Below, piece by piece: positions 12,111 to 24,720 of a DNA stretch of 64,000 nt. The notes below the pieces were generated by a model, which saw only the letters and a list, made by a program, of their open reading frames with translations, searched no databases and was not told the origin of the DNA. The translations under genes were made by a program, and so were the position numbers. Source of the stretch: Albizia julibrissin (Eukaryota > Streptophyta > Magnoliopsida > Fabales > Fabaceae); the NCBI GenBank assembly GCA_037074505.1, contig CM073483.1, positions 25,655,001 to 25,719,000 of the forward strand, given 5' to 3'. Position 1 is the stretch's first letter. Every line of letters begins with the position of its first letter.

Positions 12111-13729
12111 AAGCTTCCCATTATTATTATTTATTCCCAAACTTAAAAACTTCTATGTTTAAATTGAAATCCCACAAATGATACATCCATTGGTATGCCA
12201 TAAAATTTCATAAGAATCTTCCAAAATTGCCTAGATAATTTCCAAATATCAAGAAAACCATGAAAGCAAGATTCTCAAATCAAACACTATAAAATTGGAT
12301 TTATTTCAAATTTTCAAGAATGAATATTTCTTAGAACTCTTTTCCACCTTCTAAAATTGTAAGTAGCAAGGCAATTAATTTAACAGATAAATCACAATAG
12401 AATGTTCCTCACAAGGTAAGTGTTTGCACTCATCTCTTAAGATAATAAATGGCTCGTGTTTCACTCAATTCAACCTATTGCAACCCATCTACCATAGGCT
12501 TGTTTGACATCTCAATCTCCACTACATTATCCTATTGCATACTCAAATCAAAAGGACATTTCCAAGGGTTGTAATAAATAAGGTAGGATAATGAAATGAA
12601 AGTGGTCAAATGACATCGAGGAATACTTTAATTAGTGCCAAGTAATTTAATGAAATTCATGAAGAATGAAGGAATATCTACTTAAAGAAAACAAACTCAC
12701 TAACACCATGAACAACCTTTATTCATTTAGCCTCAACAATTTTTTTTTCTTTCTTCCATTTTTTCTCTTTTTTTCATTTCTATTTCTTTTCTCTTTTTTT
12801 ATATTTTTTTCATAGATACTTTTTTTACTATTTCACTTTTCCTTTTTTCTATCTACATACACTCCTATAGTGTTGAATTTCTAAATCCACTTTTTTTTTA
12901 AAAAAAAATCTACACCAACTCACATAACATTGACTTCTTAATCTCTTCACTCTTGTTCTAAAATTGTTTCACTTAGCACTTACTAAAGTAGCTAATGAAT
13001 AGGAAGGAAAAGAAATAAAAATTTCATTTTTCAAACAAAGGGCTTTTTACTCTATACAATTTTATTTTAAAAACAAATTAAGCCTTAAATGGGGTAAAGC
13101 AAAGGATTTTAACGTGATAACGATAGACATTTGGCCAAACTAACCATGAAATAAATGCCCAAATCATCTTTATGCATGCAAAAGGATTTTAAGCTTTAAA
13201 AGAGATTCAATACAAGTTCTATAGATGAAATCACAATAACTGTACTCCCTCTTGAAAGAAATGAATATTTAGCTCAATTCTCACTGGTATTTGACATTCT
13301 AAAGTCATTTACCTAAGCCAAATTATTTGCCTATTTACTAACATTCCAAGAAGATAGAACCGAATTCTAATTAAAAAAATCATCCCAACTTTGTCAATGT
13401 TCACAAGTAAAATCCAAGCTTCCATGAAAAGCAAAATTTTTGTTCAAAATTTGTCAAAATGTTTCTATTTATGTGCAAAACCAAAGAAGTTTTTCAATAT
13501 TTCCAAAAAAATTGAGGATAAGTCATAAAAAATCAATGGTACCCTCACCCCCACACTTAAATGTCATATTGTGCTCAATGTGAACAAGTAACACTAAGTA
13601 ATAGAAGTGAAAACATACCCATATCCAAGTGTAAGGATAATAAAAGCTTCTACAACCTCAAATTTTTGCCAATTAAGCACAACTCACAAGTACCATCAAT
13701 CACATTAATAGTCACTAATAAATATCAAT
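12111..13729 (-). other. Athila-type 3' noncoding fragment, reverse orientation
   Basis: No gene. The order of short landmarks matches the 3' noncoding part of the Athila copy at 28860-29990 read in the same direction: an AATCTCCACTAC segment, AAATCAAAAGGAC, a poly-T tract (12740-12900), and a CCCCCACACTTAAAT...CTCAATG segment near 13548. I infer a fragment of a related element in minus orientation. Its ends are not defined. Confidence 0.55.
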
Positions 13730-15658
13730 TGTAATATCTGAAGTTTTATTCACTAAAATCTCTTGTGCATTTATTACACTAAATAGAATAAAATAGTGAA
13801 TTTTAGTGCACTTGAAATAGCCAAAACGTTGGAAATAAATGTTACATGAAATTTTTGCAAAGTTAAGACTTCAAGCTCAATTTTGTTCCATAAAGGCCTA
13901 ATATTGTACCCTAAAATTAAGAATAGAAGAGCACAATTTTTGGCCCAAAATATGGTATAAAGTTTGGCTAAAACAAAAAGGGAAGAAGGAAGACAATACT
14001 TAGTATAAAAAATTCAAGAAAATGTAAGGGTAAAATAATGATTTAGCTAATAAAATTAAAAAGCCAATATTTTCCCTTTATTATTGAAGAAAGTCAGCCA
14101 AAGAGGGGAAGAGGTAAGGAAAAATAAGTTTATGCCAATGTGGTAGGTTTACAAGCCATATGGAGAAAGAAGACTTAACAAATTGCCATGTGTAAAAGAA
14201 TTGCAATAAAATAATATTAATTATAACGAGGTGGAAGAGATTTATAAGAGGCTATTCCTCTTTGCAAGGGCCTTATTTTTAGCCAGCAACCAAGAAAAGA
14301 GAGAGAGAGAGAGGTTGGAGAAAAACAAAGAGCAAAGAGAAAGAGCAAGTGATCAAGAAGCAAATCAAGGTAAGTTTGTAGCAAAAATTCATGTGTTCTT
14401 GTTTCTAAATGTTTGGAAACCTTCTCTAATACTCATATTCCTCTTCAAATAATGTAAAGTAAGAAGAAAATAAAGGGAGTAAGAGAGAGGAAGTGGTCAG
14501 CCTTGAGAGAGAGAAAAAGAGAAATCAAGGTAAGCTTGAATACTTGTCTTATCTTAATGATTCATAATTGTAGTTGGTGTTTTGGTTGGTTGTTTGGCTT
14601 GGTTTGTCTTGAATTTTTGATTTGTGATGTATGAACCCTAAGGGGAGGTACTATCTAATTTGTCATTAATCATGTTCAAGAGGCGTTTAAGTGATTAAAC
14701 AAGTTATTAGAAGTGAAAAGAAGGTGTTTTGTTGAAAGGAATCAAGAAACTTCAATTTTCTAATTTTTATTTTAAAAAAATTCAGCTAAAGGAATTTTTA
14801 TGTGTTTGTGTTGGAATTTGATGGATTTAATGATTCTATTATATTTAGAATGAAAAATTGTGTAGGGAACATGTGAAAAATGGAGAATGGAGGCTTTAGG
14901 GTGTGAAATGACAATTTTACCTCTAAAACCCTAACTTTATGGCTGTCAAGGTTAATTCTAGAAATGCAAGGTGATTTTGTCAAAAATGAGGCCAAAAATA
15001 AATTCTACACGTGAAATTGTGTAGGAATAGCCTAGGACATAACTTTTAGAAAATTACAATTATACCAGGTATAAAAGGAATTAGACTGGATTCCTAAGGG
15101 GCATTTTGGTAATTATGTATTTTTGAGTAAAGATAACCGACTAAATGAGTCTTAGAATAAGATATGAATAATTAATAACTCATTTATTATAAATTTGGAA
15201 TTTTAGGATTTGACATTTGTCTGAACCGGACAAAAAGCTAGAGGATTGAATAGCTAGGCTATTGGAAATGATTTTAGGTAGTACCTTTGTCTCTCATACA
15301 CTATGTGATTGTTTATATGCTTTATTTTTCCATGTTATATGATGTGAAATGTATGTTATAATTTCTAGTGTTGTAGTATGGGAAAAGCACAAGTACCACC
15401 TTATGGGAAAAGCACAAGTACTACAGGCCGAGTAGGACCCAATCTAGGTAGTTGATATAATTCCTCGTTGTGGTGTGGGAAAAGTACAAGTACTACCCTA
15501 TAGGAAAAGCACAAGTACCATTTGGCCAGTATTGGACCTAGATGAGGTAGTATGGCAAGTACTGACAGGCTATTGTCTGCTCTGGAACATTACAGTGATC
15601 ACAGTATGGCTAGTAGGGACAAAATTGTCGTTTTATATGATTGATTGTATATTATTTC
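13730..15658 (+). repeat. Tekay-like gypsy LTR, left part
   Basis: It starts TGTAATATCTGAA and follows the 10151 LTR closely (TAGTGAATTTTAGTGCACTT, ACATGAAATTTTTGC). The purine-rich stretch at 14290-14370 and again at 14460-14530 is each followed by a splice-donor-like AAGGTAAG. Near 15380-15530 a motif GGGAAAAGCACAAGTAC recurs at least four times. It is interrupted at 15659 by the SIRE-like LTR. Confidence 0.75.
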
Positions 15659-18247
15659 TGTTAGAATCCATGTTTTAATGATAAAAAATATTAATGAATT
15701 TTTTACAAAGGAATGATCAATTTTATTCAAAAACATTAAGTTACATTGGTTGTTAAATACATTTCACAAACTCATAACTTCATGTTCTGGAAAACAACTG
15801 ATGCACTCGAGTTTGTTAATAGAACTTGAGTTCTAAATTGAGTTTAGTAAGTATAATTCTGTATAACTCTTGCAAATTTTGACTAGCACTCGAGTTGTGT
15901 GCATTACAGGAAGTGATCTTAAGCATAAGCACTTGAGTTCTAAAGTTTCACTCAAGTTCTAACTTGAAGTGAACTCGAGTCCTGTAAGTTTTTTACTAAG
16001 AGTTTCCGCCTGAAAGTTTAGTGCTATAAAGACAAAGCAAGAGAACCTGAGTTCTAGATAAACACTCGAGTTTTGGACTGAAATGCACTAAAGTTGGAAA
16101 GTTAACTCCTGCGAGTTTATTCCAGAAGCTTAGTCAGAATGTTGCATAAACCGAAGAACTCGAGTTTTGATGTTGAACTCGAGTTGTGGTATGAAGTGCA
16201 CTTAAGTTGAGATGAGAACTCTTGCAAGTTTTACATAAAAGCTGAGCCAGAAACTAAAGTTATCATGTGCACTCAATTTTTGGGATAACACTCGAGTTCT
16301 AATTCAAGTTACACTCAAGTTTACTGTTGTACTCTCGGGAGTTTATTCCAAAGACTTACTTAGAAACTAACAGAACTTGGAAAAATCCAGTCTGAAGGTC
16401 ACACTTGAGTTCTGGTGATAAATAAACTTGAGTCTGAAACTTAATTTTCACTAGTTTTGAGTTAGAAATCTGGTCAGAATGTTAAAGTTCCTAGAGAACT
16501 CGGGTTTGGTTGTAGAACTAGAGTTATGGAGATAAAGTAACTTGAGTCTAGATTTGCAATTTTGTGAGTTTTGTCCAGAGAAGCACTTAGAAGCAAGTAA
16601 TTGCCGGAGAATTCGACTTTGGGTTCAAAACTCAAGTTTGGATATCAGGAACACTCGAGTCTAAAAATACACTCCCGCAAGTTTCAACTAGAAAGCTATG
16701 TAGAAAACTTGAATTACAGGGAGAACTCGAGTTTATAGAAAGAACTCGAGTTCTGGGTACTTGTACACTCGAGTCTGAAAATGAACTCTCGTGATTCCTA
16801 GCGGAGACAACATGGAGAAGTGTTGACAACTCTGAGAATTCAAGTTTCAGAAGAGAACTCAAGTTGGTGCCTTTGAAAAACATATGAAAAACTCGAGTCA
16901 TGTGGATGAACTCGAGTTTGGCAACTACTGAATCAGAGTAAATTACAGAGATCAATCCGAATATAGTTAAATATTTTTTATTCGTTATGTTTCCACTTGT
17001 TATTATATCTAAACGTCAACTAATATATATTTCAAGTGTGAAACATGATATTGAACAATCTGATTCAAATGAGAGAGTCACTCGTGGAGAACATCGTCAA
17101 TCGAAGTAATGAGTCCTAGAATGCATAAATTCAGTCTCTAATTATTGATTCAATCTATTCATGACTAATACTTCATTGTATAAGTGATTAAAGTATTTCT
17201 CCCGATAACAATGAAGAATTCATGGGAAGAGACAAAAAGCTATTTCACGGAAGTGGAGCATCTACCCATATAACAACTAGTTTTTCAAAATGCGCTCAAC
17301 AATCAAACGAAGCAACGAGACTCTAACAAATGAATGCTTACAATGGTCATCTACCACTACTCAACAATGTATATATATATACATGTATATATATATATAT
17401 ACATGTATATATATATATATATATGAAAGCATTCAAAGAAGAGATTGAGACACAAAAATGCAACAATGCAAACATGCTTATATCATGAGTCATCCTCTTT
17501 AGTCCAACCACTCTCTACTCTTCTCTGTTTTCTATATCACATACATTTGAGAGTGAGATTATTTGTATTGTACTTCAGTAAGCATCATATCTACTTTAAG
17601 AGAGTCTGTAAACATTATCAAATATATTTATGAGTTGATCTTAAGGTAAAGAGACCATGAGAGGGTTGATATCCTTACGAGGGATACTGTAGAGAGAATT
17701 ACTCGTAAGACTTTATGCTCATAAGACTTACAAGGTGCAAGCAATAGAGAATATTGCTGCTCATAAGACTTATACGGGTGTTAGCAGGATAAAATGTAAC
17801 TACTCGTAAGACTTGCATGGGTAAGCGGGAGATAAAGGTCTTTGAGATTTCTCTGCTTGTAAGACTTGCTATAAGGGGGAGTGAAACTTATAATATGTAA
17901 AGAAGAGTAACTCCGTAGTAGGCTTCACAAGTATTCGACTAAACTTGTGGGTTGTAAAGGCATTTTTTATGCCTGATTAAACAAGAAGATAATAGATTAG
18001 AAATCTTAGGAGGAGTTTAGGGACTGGACGTAGATCATCGTGGATTGTACCGTACCAAGTTAAATCACAGTTTGCATATTCTCTTCCCTAAAATCTTATA
18101 TTTCTAGCATATACGATTTAGATAATTGATTGTGATTTTATACTTTCATACGTATCAATTCAATAAGTTGAAAAAAGATTTTTAAAGATCTTAATTTCTT
18201 ATAATACACCCAATTCACCCCCTCTTGGGTGTCAGCGGGTTCTAACT
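15659..18247 (+). repeat. 5' LTR of the SIRE-like element
   Basis: It starts TGTTAGAATCC and ends TCTAACT, near-inverted repeats apart from the last base. It is about 2.6 kb. At 15800-16920 it has at least 13 CTCGAG palindromes, matching the array in the LTR at 6597-9550. The downstream third has CTCGTAAGACTTGCATGGGTAAG-type repeats (17700-17870), also present at 9000-9130. An AT run (17370-17424) is unique to this copy. Confidence 0.85.
17370..17424. repeat. AT microsatellite in the SIRE-like LTR
   Basis: TA dinucleotide runs are broken by two ACATG interruptions. It is absent from the related LTR at 6597-9550, so it arose after the copies separated. Confidence 0.9.
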
Positions 18248-18249
18248 TT

Positions 18250-18261
18250 TGGTATCAGCGC
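18250..18261 (+). other. primer-binding site, tRNA-Met type
   Basis: TGGTATCAGCGC lies two bases after the LTR end. Plant copia elements commonly use TGGTATCAGAGC, complementary to the 3' end of initiator tRNA-Met; one base differs here. Confidence 0.8.
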
Positions 18262-18302
18262 TAGGCTCTTGTTTAAAGAACTTACCGTGTCAATAGTTAT
18301 CA

Positions 18303-19584
18303 ATGACTGATTTTTGGTGTTTTATACTTTCAGAAGGTTTTGATTATATAATCCCACCTATTTTGAAAGATATTGATTTTTGGTTTTGGAAAGCTAGAAT
18401 GACTAATTTTATAAAAGTATATGATTTTGATATGTGGGATATTTTTACAAATGCTTTTAATCATAAACTGAGAAAGGATTGGATTGAAAAAGAAAAGAGA
18501 ATGTTTTCATTGAACATTATAGAAATGAAGTTTCCTTATAGTACCGTGACATAAAATGATTTTCAGAAAATTAGATTTTGCTCTAATGCTAAAGATATAT
18601 GGAATACTCTTGATTCTATGTATACTTCTAACAAGTATGTTGAAGTTGAAAGTGTTGATAGTTCATGTGAAACTATAATCTGCTCATCTATATCACATGA
18701 ACAATTGGAAGATGATAAAGAAGGAGAAATCATAGAACATTTCCATGATACAGTTAACATAGATAGACAAGAAGAAGAAGATTTCCAAACACAGCTCATT
18801 ATAAACGACCATGAAAACTCATTCTCTAGAGCTCAAGATGAACTTAAAGTAAAAATTTCCAATTCTTCTTGTAATTTTTGTAAAACTGATTTTCAGACAC
18901 TACATAAGATTGTTTCTCAACTAATTGTTGATTCTATTGAGAAAAAAAATGTCTTCGATTATGTTGGAAATTTATATGAGAAGAAAGAACATAGGAAAAC
19001 TGAATATTTGAGATTGTTGTCCCTCAAACAACACAATACTTGCATAGAAACCTCATAATGTATATCATCATGTTATCTGCAATTATTATGGTAAATGGGG
19101 TCATATTTCTCACACATGCTATATTAGAAGAAATTCTAATATGAGAAATAAATATGTTTGGGTTTCGATAGGACATGTAAGATCCAATACTAACAATCAA
19201 GGACCCAAGTATATGTGGGTACCAAAATGTCCATCTAGTACTTTATGTAGGCAGGATGATTCAAAAAGAAATGGACATAAGGGTACAAAGAAGATGAAGA
19301 AGAAGCCAAGAGTTTCTCATGCACCAATAAAGAGGTTCATATCATTGAAAAAGGGAACTCTCGGAGTATCTATTGTTGGAATTATAAAGTATAATCATAA
19401 AGAGAAGCAATGGATAAAAGGAATTTGCTTTACCTTAAGGAAGGTCTACCATAGTGTACCATTCAACTACTTTGGGGAGGACAAGAAAAGGAAGATCTCT
19501 CAAGCATCAAGAAAAAGACTGATGGAGTCTAGGTCTTTTGAGGAAAGGTTGCCAACATCTAAAGCAAATGACTCAGAATATTAA
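18303..19584 (+). pseudogene. SIRE-like gag remnant
   Basis: The start ATG lies 42 bases after the primer site. FWFWKARMTNFIKVYDFDMWDIF near 18379-18450 and NAKDIWNTLDSMY near 18588-18625 match the plant copia Gag core (UBN2 type). A stop at 18552-18554 and a frameshift near 19058-19140 break the frame. The nucleic-acid-binding knuckle near 19075-19125 reads CNYYGKWGHISHTC, so the second Cys of CCHC is Tyr. A basic tail with GPKYMWVPK follows. Gag would form the particle; this copy is dead. Confidence 0.8.
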
Positions 19585-20445
19585 CAACATAGAAAGATGT
19601 TGTAGGCATGCAAAGGCAATCCTTCAAGCATCTAAGGTAAAAGAATACAATGGTAAAACCTCCTACAATATCATCTTTAACATTTGTTGAGGTTTATACC
19701 TTGTTACCTTATGAACGAGCATTGCACATATGTTTTCACAATCTTTAGAAAATTCATTCATAAAGAGTTGCAATGTTCAATAGCTTAACACTTTATGCAT
19801 ATACGCATACTTCAAGAGAAAATATTTTTATGAACAAAGTTGTGTTTAATTTATTATGTTTAAATTTCCTCAAAATAGACCATATTCTTCAAGCATATGA
19901 ATTATGATTTCTACAAGCTAACCATAAGTGATTCAAGTAAACTTGGATACTGAAAGAAGAAAAATATCTATATGGTTTTGTAGGAGGAATAAAGGAAGAG
20001 CTTCATCACAAGATCATTAAATCATTTATTGAGGAAGTTAAACAAGTAATGCTTGACATTGATGTTGAGCATGCCAAAGGAGATAGAACTTGAGATATCA
20101 CTCTGGGAAGTAATAAGATCAATTGGATGCAAAAGTCAAGAAAGTACACACAACTGAGCTTCAAAGGATAATCTCTCGTGTAATTACGAGATTGCTAGAG
20201 TAAGGTACTTTTATCTTACTTCATCAAAATGCTCAGGTTTTATCACTCGAAGACTCATTTCTGGTATACCTGTCTTATCTTGTGAACTAATCTGAGTGTA
20301 AATACTTGATCATTATTGCATACCATTAGCAATCAATCATTTATGGTTTTCCAAAGAGTTTTCAGATTGCTAAATGGATTGAAAATAAAATTTTATATAA
20401 TCCTTCTATGTGTTAAAGTTTGAAATGCACATCTCAAAAACTTGC

Positions 20446-20499
<54 letters not shown>

Positions 20500-21599
20500 C
20501 ACATATTACTTCTTGATCATGAATTTGTTACAACTTAAACTCCTAAATCTATCTATAAGTTTCAAGTGTATTTCTCATAAAAGAAATCATTATGTTAAAA
20601 ACTTGTAGTCAATGGAAAGAATCTTAAGACAGTATTATGGGTTTCTAGTCATTCAGACCAACAAGCTTATACTTCATAATTAAATCCATATATTTATCTT
20701 TATTGCTCGAATATCTTAACAATTGACATTATCTCCGAGCAACTAGCAGTCAAATTCTTGACTTGGTAGTCAAGACTGTCTCTTAGTTAATAGTAAAGTC
20801 ATTATGCTCATTCATGTTATACTAAACCTGTTTGGTTAATGCTTTATTCTTATAACTTTTGCTCTCTGGAAAATACTCCAACATGTTGAATTCAAGATTT
20901 GACATGCTATCCAAAATTAAAGTTTTCTATACATATAAACATGTATTAACTTCTACTGTTTTCAGCATAAACTTCATAAATAGTTTTCCACACATTCAAA
21001 ATTTAATGTCATAAAGCATATTCATAATTTGAATGAACATTTGAGATTTTGAAAAAAATTGCATGTTTCATTATCATTCTTGGAAAACTCAATTTCATTC
21101 ATGATCTATCAATTCATAAATGTTAGTGATTTTCCACTCTCATTTAATCCAACTTATATGAATTGCATGAAAATATTATCAATAACATATGTTCTATATG
21201 AAGCGTATTTACAAAGTGTTATTGATCATGAAACAACAACATTTGTTTATAACGACTATTACTTGGGTAAAATCATATTTTAGTCTTTGTTGGGAGTACC
21301 AAAGTATCAAAATGGAGCTATAGAAGAAACACGAGGTGGATCAAGCAAGCAGAGCAGATACATTCATGAATTCAATTACATTGCTTGATATTAACATCAA
21401 AGAAGTAGACTTTGACATCAATTAACCAGGGGATCATATTCGAAAGAAGAATGTCAAAGTGATATTTATTCTAACTTATCTTCAAGTAGTAGATACTTTC
21501 ACAACTCCTTGGGAAAGATCAATTGGGAATGGTTAATCTCAATAATTCAAAAGAATATCTTGTTACTTATTATGTTTTTGTATGTGTTCATGTCCATGT
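19585..21599 (+). other. unassigned AT-rich stretch after the SIRE-like gag
   Basis: No convincing coding region. A short stretch near 20125-20195 reads DAKVKKVHTTELQRIISRV and may be a coding remnant I cannot assign. The rest is AT-rich, and it probably contains degraded internal sequence of the same element. Confidence 0.4.
20445..20499. repeat. AT microsatellite
   Basis: TA dinucleotide run of about 55 bases with CATA interruptions. Confidence 0.9.
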
Positions 21600-22190
21600 T
21601 GTTGGGATAGGAAGGTATAATAGAAGAGATTAAAGCTTTAAAATTTTTTTACGAATCTCAAACATGGATCTACCAACGGCATTTAAAACGAGTTAGAAAG
21701 AGTCATACCTTTTGTGCTTTTCTTTTTTTGATCTTGAGGAGCCAACTACTCAGATCAGCTCCCTATACTAGTATCTACATGAATAGGATTCCAACATGGT
21801 CAATGTGCTAGAACCTCCAATATTTCTCTAGGGTTTTTGCTGTAGCCCTCTATTTCTCATCATCTGTAGAAAATCCTAGTTGCTCCTATTTATAAACAAT
21901 GATGGATATTAGTTTTTCAAAATTAATCTTAATTAATTTTGAAAATCCTTATCATATTAATTAACACTTAATTGTTTTGATAAGCTAATTAAATAAATCT
22001 GGTTTAATTAAATATGTCTAATAGTTTTAATTTAACATATTTATTTAATTAGAATAAAGAGCCAATAGATTAGATTTAATTTATCTTTATAAGTTAAGTC
22101 TGAGATATTGTATCTTTATCATGTTAGTTGTTAAATTTAATTTATCCAATAAAACTAATTTTAAAACTATCACAATATAATCATATTATC

Positions 22191-22221
<31 letters not shown>

Positions 22222-23137
22222 ATATTCGTCCACCCTAGATTACATTCATTTAATCTAGATATGTTTTAGATTCAATGAATCTAGACATTATTTCTCGTGT
22301 TGGGCTATTCTTGTGTGTGACCCTATAAGCCCATATGAAGTTAGAAGTAAGCTAATAAATATACTAACCCACAAGTCATAAGCGGCCTCTAGCAAGACAT
22401 TACGATTACCCAATTCATATGAGGATCGAGAATACGATACAACCTGTCATACAACCTTGTCACGTCCCTTTTGTCACACGATACTTCGACCAAGGATAAG
22501 GCACGGATAATGTCATCCTCCTATTTGTGACCATTACTTTCTCGATTCCAGAGTAGTCTGACTATAGAAATGGGAACTTATTTCCATCATAGTATGGCCA
22601 TATATTTCTTAGACTCACTTATCAAGGGGCCTAATAATATCTCTCTACTAATGTGAGGGACAAATTGCATCTTGACCATTTATATTCCTCTGCATGAAAA
22701 CCACCAAGCCTGATTGTAGCCTTTATCATCACCCAGTCAAAGGTGACTTTTGACTAGGTTAAAGCTTAGTGACTCCCATATAGGAATCCATGATGATCTT
22801 AGGTCGAATGGCATAGTGACGTAGTTATACATGAGATATGCTTATGACTTGATCCATGCAGCTTTCTTATAGTTGGTCGGTCCAGCACCTTTTTACTCTT
22901 GCAAGTGCCTAAGACTTTGATTCATTTCTGCATACCGATCAAAGTCATGCTGGTCTTATTTCATCTTTGCTCTCGTATAGATGACCGACAAAGGACATTT
23001 AGGACAATCTTTATGATTCATCCAAGGATATGCTTATCACAGTAATCATGCGAATGATATAATAATAAAATAGAGAAATTCATTAAATAATAATGTTCAA
23101 AGTACAATGATTGGCCTCTATGGGACAATTTCCAACA
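21600..23137 (-). repeat. copia LTR (minus), family also at 36104, 36514 and 40876
   Basis: The ends are TGTTGGG and TCCAACA on the plus strand, an inverted pair. Length is 1538 bases. A minus-strand TATA box (TATAAATAG) lies at about 21886-21895. Related LTRs occur three more times in this window in both orientations. A (TA)n run lies at 22191-22222. Confidence 0.88.
22191..22222. repeat. AT microsatellite in the copia LTR
   Basis: TA dinucleotide run; the related LTRs have AT-rich runs at the corresponding place (37437-37460 and 41255-41420), so this spot is prone to slippage. Confidence 0.85.
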
Positions 23138-23150
23138 TCCTCCCACTTAC
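23138..23150 (-). other. polypurine tract (copia, minus)
   Basis: The minus strand reads GTAAGTGGGAGGA directly before the TGTTGGA LTR start. The same tract precedes the LTR ending at 42427. Confidence 0.8.
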
Positions 23151-24000
23151 ACTAGGTATAATCATTAATTTGCCTAATTCCCATTATCCTAACATGATGC
23201 TCATGCTTTGCTTGTGCAAGCGGCTTGGTAAGAGGATCATCAACATTGTCTTCTCTAGCTACTTTGCATATTTTTTATATCACCTCTATCAGTGATTTCT
23301 CTGATGAGATGAAATCGCCTGAGTATATGCTTGGTCTTTTGATGTGACCTAGGCTCCTTGGCCCGTGCAATAGCACCGCTATTGTCACAAAACAAATCTA
23401 TTGGATTTGAGATGGTAGGCACCACTCTCAGTTTAGTAATAAACTTTCTAATTGAAACGGCTTCCTTAGCTGTATCTGATACTGCTATATACTTAGCTTC
23501 TATTAAAGAATATGCTACAGTACTTTGCTAGGAGCTCTTCCAGCTTACCGCACCACTATTCAAAAGAAATATATATCTAAATGCAATCTAAGATCATCTT
23601 AGTCAGTTTGAAAACTTATATATGTTTAACCATTTACACCGAGCTCATCATCCAATCCACCATATACCAAGAATAAGTCCTTAATCCTTCTTAAGTACAT
23701 TAGGATATTCTTGATAGCAATCCAATGACTCTTACCAGGATTTTGTTAATATCTTCTAGTCATACTTAAGGAAAATAAGACATCTGGTTGAATACATAAC
23801 ATAGTATACATGATGGATCCAAAGGCTGAGACATATAGAACCTTACTCATGCGATCTCGTTGATCATGTGTACTAGGACATAGATCCTTGCTGAGATGGA
23901 TGCCATGAGATATGGGCATGTAACCTCTTTGTTAATCTTGCATACTAAACCTATACAATATCTTATCTATGTATGTGCTCTAACTTAGACCTATTAGCCT
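23151..24000 (-). pseudogene. copia RT C-terminus and RNase H remnant (minus)
   Basis: Minus-strand translation gives peptides of the RT end (CYVFNQMSYFP near 23765-23800, in place of TRPDVSYS) and of RNase H (SGAVSWKS-like near 23550, TKHILRRFHLIREI near 23290-23340). Several stops and frameshifts are present. The frame begins abruptly next to GAG-pre-integrase sequence, marking the internal deletion. Confidence 0.75.
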
Positions 24001-24720
24001 CTTCGATCTATCTCTATAGATCCTAATCCCAAAGATGGAAGTAGTTTTAACTACATCAGTTTGTTTAAGGCCTAATAAATCAGTATGTATAGAGCCCAAT
24101 AAATCAGTGGTCCATTCACTACGACCAGTAAAAGGTGCCTTTATCATCTTTCCTAATAAGCAAGATTCACATGTATCATATGATTCAAAATCAAATAAGT
24201 TAAGAAATCCATCTTGATGGAGTTTAGAAATGTGTTTCTCATTTATATGGCCTAGACGATAATGTCATAGGTAGGTTAAATTCAAGTTTTTTGACTTGAT
24301 CCTTTTGGTAGTTACATTATAGATATTTCCACTATTAGGATGTTCTAAATTTAAAATATAATAACCAACATTCAAATCACCATTAGCAAAGAAAATGTCA
24401 TTACGATAAAGACAACATTTACCATTCGCAATAATGAAAGTATAGCCTTCCTTATCCAAATAAGAAAGAAAACAATGTTACTACTAAAAGCAGGAACATA
24501 ATAGCAATTGTTCAAAACTACTAAAAGCCTACTGGCCAGAACTAATTCATAAGTGCTTACAGCTAAAGCAGCAATTCTTGATTTGTTTCCAACAAATAGG
24601 TCCACTTCACCCTTTTTTAGCTTTCTACTATCCTTTAGACCCTATACATTTGTATAAATGTGAGAGCCACATGCAGTATCCAATACCTATGAAGAGAAAG
24701 TAGAAAAATGAATGTTTATA
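24001..24720 (-). pseudogene. copia protease and GAG-pre-integrase remnant (minus)
   Basis: The minus strand encodes LDTACGSHICTNV near 24650-24690 (protease; the usual DTG/DSG is DTA), then KKGEVDLFVGNKSRIAALAV and NNCYYVPAF (24605-24480). The GAG-pre-integrase part follows with CESCLLGKMIKAPFTGR near 24110-24175. It runs into HTDLLG, the start of the integrase core, and then jumps to RT sequence near 24000. Confidence 0.82.

Larger units (their letters stand above)
15659..21599 (+). mobile_element. SIRE/Maximus-like Ty1-copia element, truncated
   Basis: It consists of a 5' LTR (15659-18247), a tRNA-Met-type primer-binding site and a decayed gag with a zinc-knuckle remnant. Protease, integrase, RT, RNase H and the 3' LTR are absent before the next element at 21600. 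The long LTR, the TGGTATCAG primer site and the gag type point to the SIRE/Maximus lineage. Confidence 0.8.

Noticed and set aside
11175..12146. Long open frames encoding poly-Thr or poly-Val on both strands
   Set aside because: They result only from the GTR trinucleotide repeat, which lacks stops in several frames; the composition is not protein-like.
24035..24217. Plus-strand 60-codon ORF
   Set aside because: It is antisense to the recognisable copia GAG-pre-integrase region on the minus strand.
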